Shown: piece after piece, positions 31,123-41,223 of the stretch
Numbering within the stretch: the first letter of the stretch is position 1
Layout: the number at the start of each line of letters is the position of its first letter
Assembly: GCA_963835825.1 (NCBI GenBank)
Contig: CAWIGZ010000001.1
Location: forward strand, 248,001 to 312,000
Source of the DNA: JADGRB01 sp963835825
GTDB lineage: Bacteria; Myxococcota_A; Polyangia; Fen-1088
Length of the DNA stretch: 64,000 bases
Direction of reading: 5' to 3'
Position numbers and translations under genes: made by a program
Notes under the pieces: model-generated
Database searches by the model: none
What the model was told of the DNA's origin: nothing
The model's input: the letters and a program-made list of their open reading frames with translations, nothing else

Positions 31123-31511
31123 GCACGTCCGTGATGGTGGCGATGCAGGCGATGGGGAAGCAGCCCCACGGTGCTGCTGGCCGCCGTGAAGGCGATCGAC
31201 AGAATCACGAACCCGAGACCGAACGCCAAGCTCAGCCAGGTGAGCCAGCCCGTCGCCCCGGTCGCCATCGCGAATAGCCAGGCCGAGATCAGCACGACGC
31301 CGACGAAGGGCCAGGTGCCGATGCCCAGCAGCTCGGTCGTCGTCGCCGGACCCAGCCCGGCCAGAGCGACGGCCGCGCAGCCAAGCACGGTCCAGGTGAG
31401 CCAGCTCGTCGCGTGGTAACCGATCGCGAACATCCAGAGGACCGCCAGACCGGAGCCCAGCAGCGCCGCTACGCCAAGCGCCCTCTTGTCCATGAACTCA
31501 AGCGTGACCAT
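31119..31511 (-). CDS. Small four-helix membrane protein
   Basis: Up to 130 residues with four hydrophobic helices and repeated SWLTWTVLG/GWLTWLSLA segments reminiscent of SPW-type small membrane proteins. The C-terminus is His-rich (PHRLHRHHHGRA), which could bind metal. The start may be ATG 31511 (three bases after rlmI) or ATG 31493, which gives MDKRALGVA and a more typical N-terminus. Probably co-transcribed with rlmI. Function unknown. Confidence 0.65.
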   Translation of the reverse strand: MVTLEFMDKRALGVAALLGSGLAVLWMFAIGYHATSWLTWTVLGCAAVALAGLGPATTTELLGIGTWPFVGVVLISAWLFAMATGATGWLTWLSLAFGLGFVILSIAFTAASSTVGLLPHRLHRHHHGRA

Positions 31512-31514
31512 CCC

Positions 31515-32724
31515 TTACAGGATCCGGTAGGTCCAGGCCTTGAGGTGCCCGGTCTCGGGCACGCCGGCCAGCTCGGGGTGGTCGCGTCCGGCGCCCGCGC
31601 GCGACAGCACGTGCGCGGCGCGTCCGGCGTCGCCGAGCGCGTCGGTGCAGATCTCCTCCCAGTGGGCGCGGGTCACGCGGCCCGGAGCACGAGCAGGCGC
31701 AGAGCAGCCCTCCCGGGCGGGTGAGGCGGGCCCCGCGCAAGAGCAGCTCCTTGTAGGCGCGCGCGGCGGTGGCCAGCGCCGCGTCGCCCCCGCGCTTGGC
31801 CAGCGCGGGCGGATCGATCACCACCACGTCGAAGAGCTCGCCGCGGCTCTCGAGGGCGCGCAAGAGGTCGAACGAATTGGCGCGCTCGACCCTCAGGTTG
31901 GCCAGGCCGTTGCGGCGAGCGTTGGCCGTCGCCCGCGCCACCGCGGCTTCGCTCTCGTCGACGGCCAGCACCTCGCCGCCGCCGGACTTGCGGGCGAGCG
32001 CCAGGGCGAACCCGCCGTGATAGCTGAAGGCGTCGAGGCAGCGCGCGCCCGCGGGCACCAGCGCCGCCAGCGCCGCCTGGTTGTCGGCCTGATCGAGGAA
32101 GCCGCCGGTCTTGCCGTCCACCAGCAGATCGGCCTCCAGCCGATTCTCGCCCAGGCGGTAGACGATGCGCGACTCCTGGCCGTGCAGCAGGCCGGCGAAG
32201 CGGGGGAGATCCTCGAAATCGCGCGCCGACCCGTCGTCGCGGGCGACCACCACGCGCGCATCGAGGCGCGCCCGGACGATCTCGGCGATCTCGGCGCGCG
32301 CGGCGTTCATCGCCACCGAGGTCGTCTGGAGGACGGCGGCGTCGGCGTAGCGATCGACCACCAGGCCGGGGAGACCGTCGCTCTCGGCGTGAGCGACGCG
32401 GTAGGCGTCGCGGTCGAGGCCCATCCCCAGGCGCAGCCTCAGCGCGGCGCCCAGCCGTTCGTCGACGAGCTCGGTCAGGCGCGGCGGTTGTGGCTCGGCG
32501 CCGCGGGCGATCATCCGCAGCGCCAGCCGCGCGCGCGCCGCCCAGGTCGCCCAGCCGAGGCGCTTGCCGCGCCCGTCCTCGACCGAGACCAGCGACGGTC
32601 CGCCGTCGCCGGCGTCGTGGGCCGGGCCGCGAATGACGTCGGGGCGGTAGATCCAGGGGTGGCCGGCGCGGACTCGCGCCGCCCCGCGTGTGTTCACCAC
32701 GGCGGTCGCAGAATCCTGGCCCAT
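31515..32724 (-). CDS. rlmI: RlmI-type 23S rRNA m5C methyltransferase, frameshifted
   Basis: About 402 residues. An N-terminal PUA-like domain (RVRAGHPWIYRPDV) precedes a Rossmann methyltransferase: CLDAFSYHGGFALALA (SAM motif I), VDESEAAVARATANA, and DVVVIDPPALAK (catalytic region), ending in LLCACSCSGRVTRAHWEE with the catalytic-type Cys and a terminal AWTYRIL. The RlmI group methylates a 23S rRNA cytosine. The frame breaks in the final tenth because of an extra C at 31681-31683. The gene diverges from pepP with a 36-base gap. Confidence 0.85.
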
Positions 32725-32760
32725 CGGTTTGGGGGCGCATCATAGGCTAAAATTGTCGGC

Positions 32761-34101
32761 ATGGCCGTCGCGCCCGCCTTCAACCCTGTCGCGCCTCTCG
32801 CGCCCCCGTCCCTTTACGCTGAACGCCGCGCCCGCCTGTGCGAGCGGCTCGGTCCGGGGGCGGCGCTGTTGCTGCTCGCGCCGCCCGAGCGCCTCCGCAA
32901 CGGCGACGCCCACTACAAGTACCGGCAGGACAGCGACATTCTCTACCTGACGGGATTCGCCGAGCCCGGCGCGGCGGTGCTCTTGCGCCCCGGACACGCC
33001 ACGCCCTTCGTGCTGTTCGTCCGGCCGCGCAATCCGGCGGCGGAGACCTGGACCGGACGGCGGGCCGGCGTCGAGGGGGCGGTGACCGCCTTCGGCGCGG
33101 ACGTGGCGTTCGCCAGCCAGGAGTTCGACGAGAAGGCGGCGGAGATCGTCGCCGGCGCCGAGGAGGTTCACTATCCGTTCGGACGCGAGCCGGAGCAGGA
33201 CGCGGCCGTCGGACGCCTGCTCGGACGGCTGCGCGCGGGCGAGCGGCGCGGCCGGCGCGCCCCGGTGCGCCTGTGCGACGCGCGCCTGACGCTGCACGAG
33301 ATGCGGCTGTTGAAGTCGCCCGACGAGATGGCGATCCTTGGCCGGGCAGCGGCGATCACCGCCGAGGCGCACGTGGCCGCGATGCGGAGCGCGCGGGCGG
33401 GCGGCAGCGAGCGGGAGATCGAGGCGCTCATCGACTACACCTTTCGGCGGCGCGGCGGCACCGGCCCCGGCTACGGGACGATCGTCGGCGCGGGGGTGAA
33501 CGCCACCATCCTTCATTACGTCGAGAACGCGTCGACGCTCGTGCGCGGCGATCTCTTGCTCGTCGACGCCGGCTGCGAGATCGACGGCTACACCGCCGAC
33601 GTCACCCGGACGTTTCCGATCGGGGCCGGCTTTTCAGAGCCGCAGCGGCGGTTGTACGAGGCGGTGCTCGAGACGCAGCAGGCGGCGATCGAGATGGTCA
33701 AGCCGGGCGCCACGCTGGACCAGATTCACGAGGCGGTGGTCGCTCGGCTGACCGGGCACCTGGTCGCGCTGGGCATCCTCGGCGGCGAAGCGCCCGCGCT
33801 GGTGGAGAGCGGCGCTTACAAGCCGTTCTACATGCACCGCACCAGCCACTGGTTGGGGATGGACGTGCACGACGTCGGCTTTTATTCGGAGAACGGCGCC
33901 GCGCGCCCGCTGGTGCCCGGCATGGTCCTGACCATCGAGCCGGGGCTCTATATCGCGGGGGACGCGCCGGCGCCGGCAGAGCTCCGCGGCCTGGGCGTGC
34001 GCATCGAGGACGACCTCCTGGTCACCGCGACGGGCTACGAGAACCTGACGGTCGCTACGCCGAAGACGGTGGCCGACATCGAAGCGCTGACGACAGCCTG
34101 A
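32761..34101 (+). CDS. pepP: Xaa-Pro aminopeptidase (aminopeptidase P)
   Basis: 446 residues, full-length M24B peptidase. The N-terminal creatinase-like domain contains DSDILYLTGF. The pita-bread catalytic domain carries the metal ligands: LLVDAGCEIDGYTADVTRTF (two Asp), HRTSHWLGMDVHDVG (His), LTIEPGLYI (Glu) and GVRIEDDLLVT (Glu). It removes N-terminal residues preceding proline. Intact frame; ATG 32761 follows the short divergent gap with rlmI. No operon partner on its strand. Confidence 0.93.
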   Translation: MAVAPAFNPVAPLAPPSLYAERRARLCERLGPGAALLLLAPPERLRNGDAHYKYRQDSDILYLTGFAEPGAAVLLRPGHATPFVLFVRPRNPAAETWTGRRAGVEGAVTAFGADVAFASQEFDEKAAEIVAGAEEVHYPFGREPEQDAAVGRLLGRLRAGERRGRRAPVRLCDARLTLHEMRLLKSPDEMAILGRAAAITAEAHVAAMRSARAGGSEREIEALIDYTFRRRGGTGPGYGTIVGAGVNATILHYVENASTLVRGDLLLVDAGCEIDGYTADVTRTFPIGAGFSEPQRRLYEAVLETQQAAIEMVKPGATLDQIHEAVVARLTGHLVALGILGGEAPALVESGAYKPFYMHRTSHWLGMDVHDVGFYSENGAARPLVPGMVLTIEPGLYIAGDAPAPAELRGLGVRIEDDLLVTATGYENLTVATPKTVADIEALTTA

Positions 34102-34124
34102 CGCCCCTCGACGACGCCGCGGGC

Positions 34125-34745
34125 TCAGAACTGAAATTCGACGCCGCCGCCGAAGTCGACCACGGCGTAGGTGTGGCTCCCGGGGAAGGTCGCGTCGTAG
34201 CCGATGCGCCCGACGGAAAATCCCACCTGGATGCCAAGCCCCAGCCAGTCGAAGAAGAAGTAGTTCGCGCCGCCTGCCGCGCGGATCGCCACGCCGACGG
34301 CGTCGGTTGCGCCGTTGGGAAACGCAAACACCAGCCCCGCGTCTCCCTGGACGTACGGTACGAGCGGGATCGGGGTGGCGAACTTCCACTTCACGCCGGC
34401 CATCGTCTCGACGACGTCGCCGGTCACGCCGGCGCAGGCGTCGGTCCCTCCCGTCGCGGGATTGCAGCCGCTGTGCTCGAAGCTGAGCAGCAGGTTGAGC
34501 CAGAAGGGATCGGCGCCGCCGGTGAGCTTGTAGCCGTAGCCCAGCTCCAGCTTGGCCCCGGAGAGGGTGTCTCCCTGACCCTCGCCGATGAGGGCGTGCA
34601 CCGAGAGCTCGTTGTCCTTGAGAAACGGATGCGGGCCGCGCAGCAGATTCTGGTTCTCCTCGGCCCGCGCCCGCGACGGTGAAAGCATGGCCGCGACGAG
34701 CGCGAGCGCCGCCAGGAGCAGTGGATAGGGAGCCCGTTCTCGCAT
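34125..34745 (-). CDS. Outer-membrane beta-barrel-like protein
   Basis: 206 residues starting MRERAPYPLLLAALALVAAM, a clear signal peptide ending at SRARAE. The mature protein alternates short hydrophobic strands with Gly/Asn turns (GAKLELGYGYKL, FWLNLLLSFEHS, LVPYVQGDAGLVF, GLGIQVGFSVG) and ends with the aromatic VVDFGGGVEFQF, the usual C-terminal strand of small barrels. Cysteines in SGCNPATGGTDACAG may pair. No specific family recognised. Convergent with pepP; diverges from the lipoprotein at 34768. Confidence 0.7.
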   Translation of the reverse strand: MRERAPYPLLLAALALVAAMLSPSRARAEENQNLLRGPHPFLKDNELSVHALIGEGQGDTLSGAKLELGYGYKLTGGADPFWLNLLLSFEHSGCNPATGGTDACAGVTGDVVETMAGVKWKFATPIPLVPYVQGDAGLVFAFPNGATDAVGVAIRAAGGANYFFFDWLGLGIQVGFSVGRIGYDATFPGSHTYAVVDFGGGVEFQF

Positions 34746-34767
34746 AGCCTGAGGTTCGGTCGAGGAT

Positions 34768-35145
34768 ATGGAAGAACGATCGCGGCGTACAATTTTTGTT
34801 CTGATCCTGACGCTGATGGTGGCCGCTTCAGGTTGCATCGGCCGCCACGCCGGTCCCCGCACGCTGGCCTCCATTGGCGCCGTCCTGGTCGGGGGCGGGA
34901 GCGCGATGTGGGCGGCGGGGGAGGGGGTCGACAGGGAGGCGCACCTGTCGACGGCGCACGCTCTCACCAACGGAGGGTTCGTGGCCGTCGCGGTGGGCCT
35001 CGCCGCGGTGGTGGCGGCCGGGGGGTGGATGGCCGCCGGCGTCGCCTGCGACGCCGATCCCGACTGTCCCGAAGAGGAGACCTGCCGCGAAGTTCCGGCC
35101 CCACCCGGCGGCGTCCCCTTCAAGCAGTGCGTCCCGCGCGGCTAG
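34768..35145 (+). CDS. Small Cys-rich lipoprotein
   Basis: 125 residues. Cys23 is in a strong lipobox (MVAASGC). Two further hydrophobic stretches (LASIGAVLVGGGSAMWAA and GFVAVAVGLAAVVAAGGWM) resemble Gly-zipper membrane segments, and the end is a Cys-rich motif (CDADPDCPEEETC...QC) like metal- or disulfide-stabilised tails of many myxobacterial proteins. Function unknown. Followed by the 82-bp tandem repeats. Confidence 0.65.
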   Translation: MEERSRRTIFVLILTLMVAASGCIGRHAGPRTLASIGAVLVGGGSAMWAAGEGVDREAHLSTAHALTNGGFVAVAVGLAAVVAAGGWMAAGVACDADPDCPEEETCREVPAPPGGVPFKQCVPRG

Positions 35146-35147
35146 TA

Positions 35148-35356
35148 GCTGCGCGGAGCCCATCGCGGGAGGGTTCCCTCCCAGGGTTTCCTATCCAGAC
35201 GCGTGGGGCGGAGCGCAGCTTGGCTGCGCGGAGCCCATCGCGGGAGGGTCTTAGGGAACCCTCCCAGGGTTCCCTATCCAGACGCGTGGGGCGGAGCGCA
35301 GCTTGGCTGCGCGGAGCCCATCGCGGGAGGGTCTTAGGGAACCCTCCCAGGGTTCC

Positions 35357-35366
<10 letters not shown>
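35148..35366. repeat. Tandem 82-bp GC-hairpin repeats at a gene 3' end
   Basis: Units begin at 35148 (shortened), 35224 and 35306 (partial, ends near 35366). Units 2 and 3 contain two mutually exclusive hairpins: GGGAGGGT...ACCCTCCC and AGGGAACCCT-CCC-AGGGTTCCCT. The last unit includes the stop codon of the kinase gene (minus strand, 35357), so the array looks like a duplicated terminator region. Confidence 0.85.
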
Positions 35367-36676
<1,310 letters not shown>

Positions 36677-36935
36677 ATTCGGCTCGCGCGTCGAATTGGA
36701 GCTGTCGCGGGTGGTCCTTTTAGCAGGACCGACCGGGAAGATCTTCAGGATTAAGCATGCCTTTACAGAGCGGCTATTCCTAGGTTTTTCACGCCTGCGC
36801 ACACCTGCTGCGCGTGCACGACATGTGCGCGTTTGGAAACCTGACGCCCCCACGGATCAGCGGGTGGTCGGGCGGGATTTTTGCAAACGGCTTTTGCGAA
36901 CCGTCGCTCGCCGCTTGACGTAAAGTACGCGCCCC

Positions 36936-37658
36936 ATGCGACCTGACGGACGACGAACGGACGAGCTGCGACCCATCACCATCACGCCGGACTTCAACCG
37001 CTACGCGGAAGGGTCGGCGCTGATCGCGTTCGGCGAGACGCAGGTGATCTGCACGGCCTCGGTCGAGGAGAAGGTCCCGGGCTTTCTCGAGGGGAAGGGG
37101 AAAGGGTGGGTGACCGCCGAGTACGCCATGCTCCCCCGCGCCACGCACACCCGGTCGGGGCGCTCCGGCGGCGGCCGCGGGCAGGAGATCCAGCGCCTCA
37201 TCGGCCGGTCACTGCGAGCGGCGATCGATCCGCGCGCCCTCGGACCGCGTCAGATCATCATCGACTGCGACGTCATCCAGGCCGACGGTGGCACCCGGAC
37301 GGCCGCCATCACCGGCGGCTACGTGGCGCTGGCGCTGGCCGTGCGGCGGCTCCAGAAGGCCGGCAAACTGGGCAAGGAGCCCGGCAAGGAGCCCCTTCGC
37401 CAGCCGGTGGCGGCCATCTCCGCCGGGATCATCGACGGCGAGGCGCGCGTCGATCTGCCGTATGTCGAGGACTCGCAGGCCGAGGTCGACTGCAACTTCG
37501 TGATGACCGGCGACGGCCGATTCGTCGAGATCCAGGCCACCGCCGAGAAGGGGTCGTTCTCCGCCGACCAGTACGGCTCGCTGGTGGCGCTGGCGGCGGA
37601 GGCGATGAAGACGCTGTTTGCGCGCCAGCGCGAGGCCATCGAGCGCGCGCGCCCGTGA
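36936..37658 (+). CDS. rph: Ribonuclease PH
   Basis: 240 residues, full family length. It starts MRPDGRRTDELRPITI and contains the phosphate-binding RATHTRSGRSGGGRGQEIQRLIGRSLRA segment, the DCDVIQADGGTRTAAITG core and EIQATAEKGSFS. It trims tRNA 3' ends phosphorolytically. Its stop overlaps the GTG start of rdgB (GTGA), the classic rph-rdgB pairing. Confidence 0.95.
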   Translation: MRPDGRRTDELRPITITPDFNRYAEGSALIAFGETQVICTASVEEKVPGFLEGKGKGWVTAEYAMLPRATHTRSGRSGGGRGQEIQRLIGRSLRAAIDPRALGPRQIIIDCDVIQADGGTRTAAITGGYVALALAVRRLQKAGKLGKEPGKEPLRQPVAAISAGIIDGEARVDLPYVEDSQAEVDCNFVMTGDGRFVEIQATAEKGSFSADQYGSLVALAAEAMKTLFARQREAIERARP

Positions 37659-38275
37659 AGGTCGTCGTCGCCACCCGCAACAAGGGCAAGCTGCGGGAGA
37701 TCATTCCCCTGCTCGCCGGGACGCCGCTGGTCGCTCCCCTGGCGCTCGACCTGTGCACCATCGACGACCTGGCACCCGACGCGGAGCTGCGGGAGGACGG
37801 CGTGACCTTCGTGGAGAACGCGCTGGCCAAGGCCCGCCAGGCCGCGCGCGCCACGGGCCTCCCCGCCATCGCCGACGATTCGGGGCTGGAGGTCGACGCG
37901 CTCGGCGGGGCGCCGGGCGTCTACTCGGCCCGCTACGCCGGACCGGGGGCCGACGACGCCCAGAACAACGCCAAGCTGCTGGAGGCGCTGCGGGGCGTCC
38001 CGCCGGCCCAGCGCACGGCGCGGTTCCGGTGCGTGGCGGTCTTCGTCGATCCGTCGCGCGCGCTGGAGATCGTGCGGGATGGTGCCTGTGAGGGGGTGGT
38101 CCTCGAGGCGCCCCGGGGGGAGGACGGCTTCGGCTACGACCCGCTGTTTTTCGTCCCGGCGGTCGGCCGGACGATGGCCGAATTGCCGCTGGAGGAGAAG
38201 AACCGGCTGTCGCACCGGGCCGCGGCGTTCCGCGCGCTCGCCGGCCCGCTGGTCACCGCGACTACGAGCGGGTGA
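37655..38275 (+). CDS. rdgB: dITP/XTP pyrophosphatase (RdgB/Ham1 family)
   Basis: 206 residues. VVVATRNKGKLREI opens the nucleotide-binding site; FVENALAKARQAARATGLPAIADDSGLEVDALGGAPGVYSARYAG carries the metal-binding Asp pair; GEDGFGYDPLFFVP and LSHRAAAFRAL complete the family. It removes deaminated purine nucleotides. GTG start, translationally coupled to rph. Its last 14 bases overlap the convergent small gene. Confidence 0.94.
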   Translation: MKVVVATRNKGKLREIIPLLAGTPLVAPLALDLCTIDDLAPDAELREDGVTFVENALAKARQAARATGLPAIADDSGLEVDALGGAPGVYSARYAGPGADDAQNNAKLLEALRGVPPAQRTARFRCVAVFVDPSRALEIVRDGACEGVVLEAPRGEDGFGYDPLFFVPAVGRTMAELPLEEKNRLSHRAAAFRALAGPLVTATTSG

Positions 38276-38504
38276 GAACCAGGTAGAAGATCAGCGTCAG
38301 GCCGCCCACGAGGGCCGCCGAGATCGCCAGACCGACGCGCTCGCGGACCCGGCGGCGCCGCTTCTCTTCACGGAGCTGCCGACCGCCGCCTGCGGCGCGC
38401 CGCCGCCGGGAGGCTTGCTTGTAGTAGTTGTCCCAGGCAGCCCACGAATTGGAGAGCGCAGACGCCTGCGCGTCGGTGGCGGAAGTGCTCGGCGCCTGCT
38501 CCAT
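38262..38504 (-). CDS. Small tail-anchored membrane protein, unknown
   Basis: 80 residues: an Ala/Ser-rich start, a strongly basic middle (SRRRRAAGGGRQLREEKRRRRVRERV), and one C-terminal membrane helix (GLAISAALVGGLTLIFYLVL). This layout suggests a tail-anchored inner-membrane protein with nucleic-acid- or lipid-binding basic residues. It converges on rdgB with a 14-base overlap. No family recognised. Confidence 0.55.
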   Translation of the reverse strand: MEQAPSTSATDAQASALSNSWAAWDNYYKQASRRRRAAGGGRQLREEKRRRRVRERVGLAISAALVGGLTLIFYLVLTRS

Positions 38505-38615
38505 GGCGCGCCTACCATAGCGCCGCGCTGGCGGTTTGCCAACGAGCTTCGGACGAGCTTTGCCGCGCCGCGCGGAGACGGCTGCCCGTGTGCGTGGCCG
38601 TTCGGTTCGGGGCTC

Positions 38616-38714
38616 CTACCGACCGATGTCCGGATGCCCGGCGCGACGACCGAGGACGACCGACGTGACGAACGGGATCGCCAGCAGCAGGACGGCAATG
38701 AGGGCTCGGGTCAT
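38616..38714 (-). CDS. Possible 32-residue membrane peptide
   Basis: MTRALIAVLLLAIPFVTSVV followed by a basic tail: one membrane helix. It sits alone in the gap 38505-38798, which otherwise holds no gene. No ribosome-binding site stands out. Confidence 0.25.
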   Translation of the reverse strand: MTRALIAVLLLAIPFVTSVVLGRRAGHPDIGR

Positions 38715-38798
38715 GAGATCTGCATCGACGGGCCCCGGCGGGACTTGAGCGCCCCCGGGCCGCTTGACAGCGGAGCCCGGGCGGCAGGAGATCGCGGC

Positions 38799-39236
38799 AT
38801 GAGCTTGAAAGACCAACTCCCCGATCGCCTGCCCCTCCTGGCCGACCTGCTCATGGACGCCGCCTATGCGGACGACCACCTCGAAGGCGAGGAGAAGATG
38901 GCGGTCAAGCGCCTCCTGCGCGAGATCCTGGATGTTCAGACGCTGCCGATGGACCTCGACTTCCGGATCGACGAGTTCGAGCCCCAGAAGTTCGATCGGG
39001 GCAAGACCCTGGGCGCCTTCGCCAAGGACTCGAAGGATCTGAAGAAGCGGCTCATCGAGCTGGTGGCCGCGGTCCACGCCTCGGACGGCGAGATCGACTT
39101 CGCCGAGGACGCGCAGCTGCGCTCGGTCGGCGAGGGGCTCGGTCTGCCGCCCGAGGAGTTCCAGGAGCTGGTGGTGGACGTCGTCGAGGAGATCGATCTC
39201 GGCGAAGATCTGGAGCGCCTCCGGTACGGCGAGTAG
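38799..39236 (+). CDS. TerB-family (tellurite-resistance-like) protein
   Basis: 145 residues, acidic and helical. LADLLMDAAYADDHLEGEEKMAVKRLLREIL and LVAAVHASDGEIDFAEDAQLRSVGEGLGL are the two TerB/DjlA-like helical motifs with conserved Asp/Glu residues. An AGGAG ribosome-binding site 8 bases before ATG 38799 fixes the start. The fold is widespread in stress-linked proteins; no ter operon is adjacent, so tellurite resistance should not be assumed. Confidence 0.8.
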   Translation: MSLKDQLPDRLPLLADLLMDAAYADDHLEGEEKMAVKRLLREILDVQTLPMDLDFRIDEFEPQKFDRGKTLGAFAKDSKDLKKRLIELVAAVHASDGEIDFAEDAQLRSVGEGLGLPPEEFQELVVDVVEEIDLGEDLERLRYGE

Positions 39237-39240
39237 CGCT

Positions 39241-40278
39241 TCACCATTTGGCGTTGCGGGCCATCTCCAGCGCTTTTTGAGGCCACCAGTTGCCGGCGGC
39301 CGGGCCATGGTTGCAGCGGCCGTCTGATTCGCCCGGCGGCTTGAGCCAGTAGAACGCGTCGCACAGCGGATCGCCGGTGTTGGTGGTGGGGGGCGTGCCG
39401 AGCGCGCGCCCGTCGGGGTTGCACCAGGCGCGCTCGTCGTCGCCGGAGACCCCCTGCGGCGGGCCGTTGCCGTTGCGGCCGGTGTCGATGATGAAGTGCT
39501 TGCCACCGAGCAGCGCCGACAGCTGGTGCCCGTACTTCAGGAGATCGGGCGTCGCCTGGTAGTTCGAGACGTTGAGCGAGAAGCCGTCGGCCAGCTCGAT
39601 CCCGGCCGCCTTCAGGCGGGGCGCCATGTCGGCCGCCGGCACCCAGGCCGAGTGGCCGGCGTCGATGTAGACGGCGGTTCCCGGCAGCGAGGTCAGCTTT
39701 TCGACGGCGTAGTGAATCATCGCCAGCCGCTCCTGCTGCTTGTCGGGCTTGAGGCACTTGGTCAAGAGCGGCAGGCCGTCGGGCTCGAGCACGAACACGG
39801 CGCGGCGCGACCCGACCCCGGCCGCGACGTTGTCGATCCACTTGCGATAGCCGGCCGCGGAGCCGGCGCCCCCGGCCGAGTACCCGCCGCAGTCGCGGAA
39901 GGGGAGGTTGTAGAGGATCATCACCGGCAGGCCACCGCCGCGGTTGCGGCTCCAGACGTAGGTCTTCACCGCCATCTCGATCTGCGGGAACCAGTTCCCC
40001 ATCCAGGCCGCCGACGGCTGGCCGGCGATCTTGTCCATCGCCGCCGCGTCGTCGGGCCGGGAAGTTCGCCACTGAGCGGCCTGGCGGCGGGCGTTCGACT
40101 CGGCGTCGAGCACCCAGTACGCGTCCTTGAACGGGTTCTCCCCCTTGACGCGCGGCCCGGTCACGCTGGCGTGCGGCTGCCCGGCGAGGCCGGAGGCGGG
40201 GAGGGTCGCCGGCCCCGGCGGAATCACGCAGGCGACGAACGAAAGGGCGACGACGGCGATGGAAGCAAAGCCACGCAT
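39241..40278 (-). CDS. GH6 family cellulase lipoprotein
   Basis: 345 residues. Cys17 in SFVAC suggests a lipoprotein. The GH6 fold is clear: MILYNLPFRDCGGYSAGG (catalytic-acid loop with a disulfide Cys), VFVLEPDGL, AVYIDAGHSAWV, FSLNVSNYQ, HFIIDTGRNGNGPP, and the C-terminal WCNPDGRALGTPPTTNTGDP...FYWLKPPGESDG signature. Such enzymes cleave cellulose with inversion, as endoglucanases or cellobiohydrolases. No cellulose-binding module is attached. With the GH5 gene 8 kb away it implies cellulose use. Convergent with the TerB-like gene (4-base gap). Confidence 0.93.
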   Translation of the reverse strand: MRGFASIAVVALSFVACVIPPGPATLPASGLAGQPHASVTGPRVKGENPFKDAYWVLDAESNARRQAAQWRTSRPDDAAAMDKIAGQPSAAWMGNWFPQIEMAVKTYVWSRNRGGGLPVMILYNLPFRDCGGYSAGGAGSAAGYRKWIDNVAAGVGSRRAVFVLEPDGLPLLTKCLKPDKQQERLAMIHYAVEKLTSLPGTAVYIDAGHSAWVPAADMAPRLKAAGIELADGFSLNVSNYQATPDLLKYGHQLSALLGGKHFIIDTGRNGNGPPQGVSGDDERAWCNPDGRALGTPPTTNTGDPLCDAFYWLKPPGESDGRCNHGPAAGNWWPQKALEMARNAKW

Positions 40279-40335
40279 CCTTCCGGGATATCACGTCGGC
40301 GGCGGCAGGTGGCGCCTGAAGGCGGCCGAAGAGGC

Positions 40336-41088
40336 TCAGCGCTCGTCGCGGATCCGATCGAGCGCGCGCCGGTTGCGTCGGTCCGCCCGCCGCTCGTCGC
40401 GCAGCGCCCGCCGTTCCTGGCGAGACTCGATCTTCTGGCGGCGATGCGCCTGACGGTCGCTCTCGCCGGCGAGCCGCATGGTGATGTCGACGCCGCCCAT
40501 GAGCGCGAGGCCGTGAATGCGCAGGAGCGGCGCATCCGGATCGGGGTGAGCGGGGGCGCGGTTCACGTTCTGAAAGCCGCCCATGATGGCCGTGCCCTGC
40601 ACCTCGACCGCCAACCCGGGCGGCACGATGATCTGCACGCCGCCGAAGACCGCCTTCACCTCCAGGTCGATGACGCCGGTCGGAAAGCGCGCCTCGCGCA
40701 GATCGAGCTGCGCGCCGCCGAACGCGGCGACCACCCGCCAGCGCCGCGGCACGTTCCAGGTCCCGCGCCGATCGACGCCGCCGAAAATCGCGTAGATGGT
40801 CTCGGGCGCGCCGCGATCGTCGGGCGCGGCGGGCGCCAGGGCGACGGTCGCCTTGGCGAGCGCGGTGGTGGACGCCGGCAGATCGGAGGTGAGCGCGGCG
40901 ATCTGCTGGGGCGACTCGGAGGTGTGCGCCAGCGTCACCCGCCGCTCGAACTCGTCGACGTCGAGCGCGTCGTTGGCGAAGCCCTCGGACAGCACCGCGA
41001 TCGCCCGCTCGCGCGCGTCGTGCACCCGGGCCAGGGCAGCGCGGTCGGGACGCGCAAGGCCGGTCGGGCGATCGTCGTCGGATGGCAT
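40336..41088 (-). CDS. DUF1707 plus LiaF-like cell-envelope response protein
   Basis: 250 residues. Residues about 12-75 match DUF1707 (RERAIAVLSEGFANDALDVDEFERRV). A beta-rich LiaF/cell-wall-active-antibiotic-response-like part follows, with repeated IFGGVDRRG, AAFGGAQLDLR, VFGGVQIIVP and IMGGFQN strands. The tail is highly basic (RRQKIESRQERRALRDERR) and helical, perhaps binding membrane or nucleic acid. No transmembrane helix, unlike many relatives. ATG 41088 was chosen because DUF1707 begins soon after. Role in envelope stress is inferred. Confidence 0.8.
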   Translation of the reverse strand: MPSDDDRPTGLARPDRAALARVHDARERAIAVLSEGFANDALDVDEFERRVTLAHTSESPQQIAALTSDLPASTTALAKATVALAPAAPDDRGAPETIYAIFGGVDRRGTWNVPRRWRVVAAFGGAQLDLREARFPTGVIDLEVKAVFGGVQIIVPPGLAVEVQGTAIMGGFQNVNRAPAHPDPDAPLLRIHGLALMGGVDITMRLAGESDRQAHRRQKIESRQERRALRDERRADRRNRRALDRIRDER

Positions 41089-41223
41089 GGGGGCGAAGTC
41101 TAACCTCGATTTTCGCAGCGTGATCGGGCGATCGGCTCCCGGTGAGCCGGCTGTTTTCACGCCGACGAGGAGGAGAGAAGCCTGGAACGATCTGAGCTGG
41201 ATCCGGATCGCGTGGCCGGTTCG

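Noticed and set aside
38799..39236. Part of a tellurite-resistance operon
   Set aside because: Only a lone TerB fold is present; no terACDEZ or tehAB genes around it.
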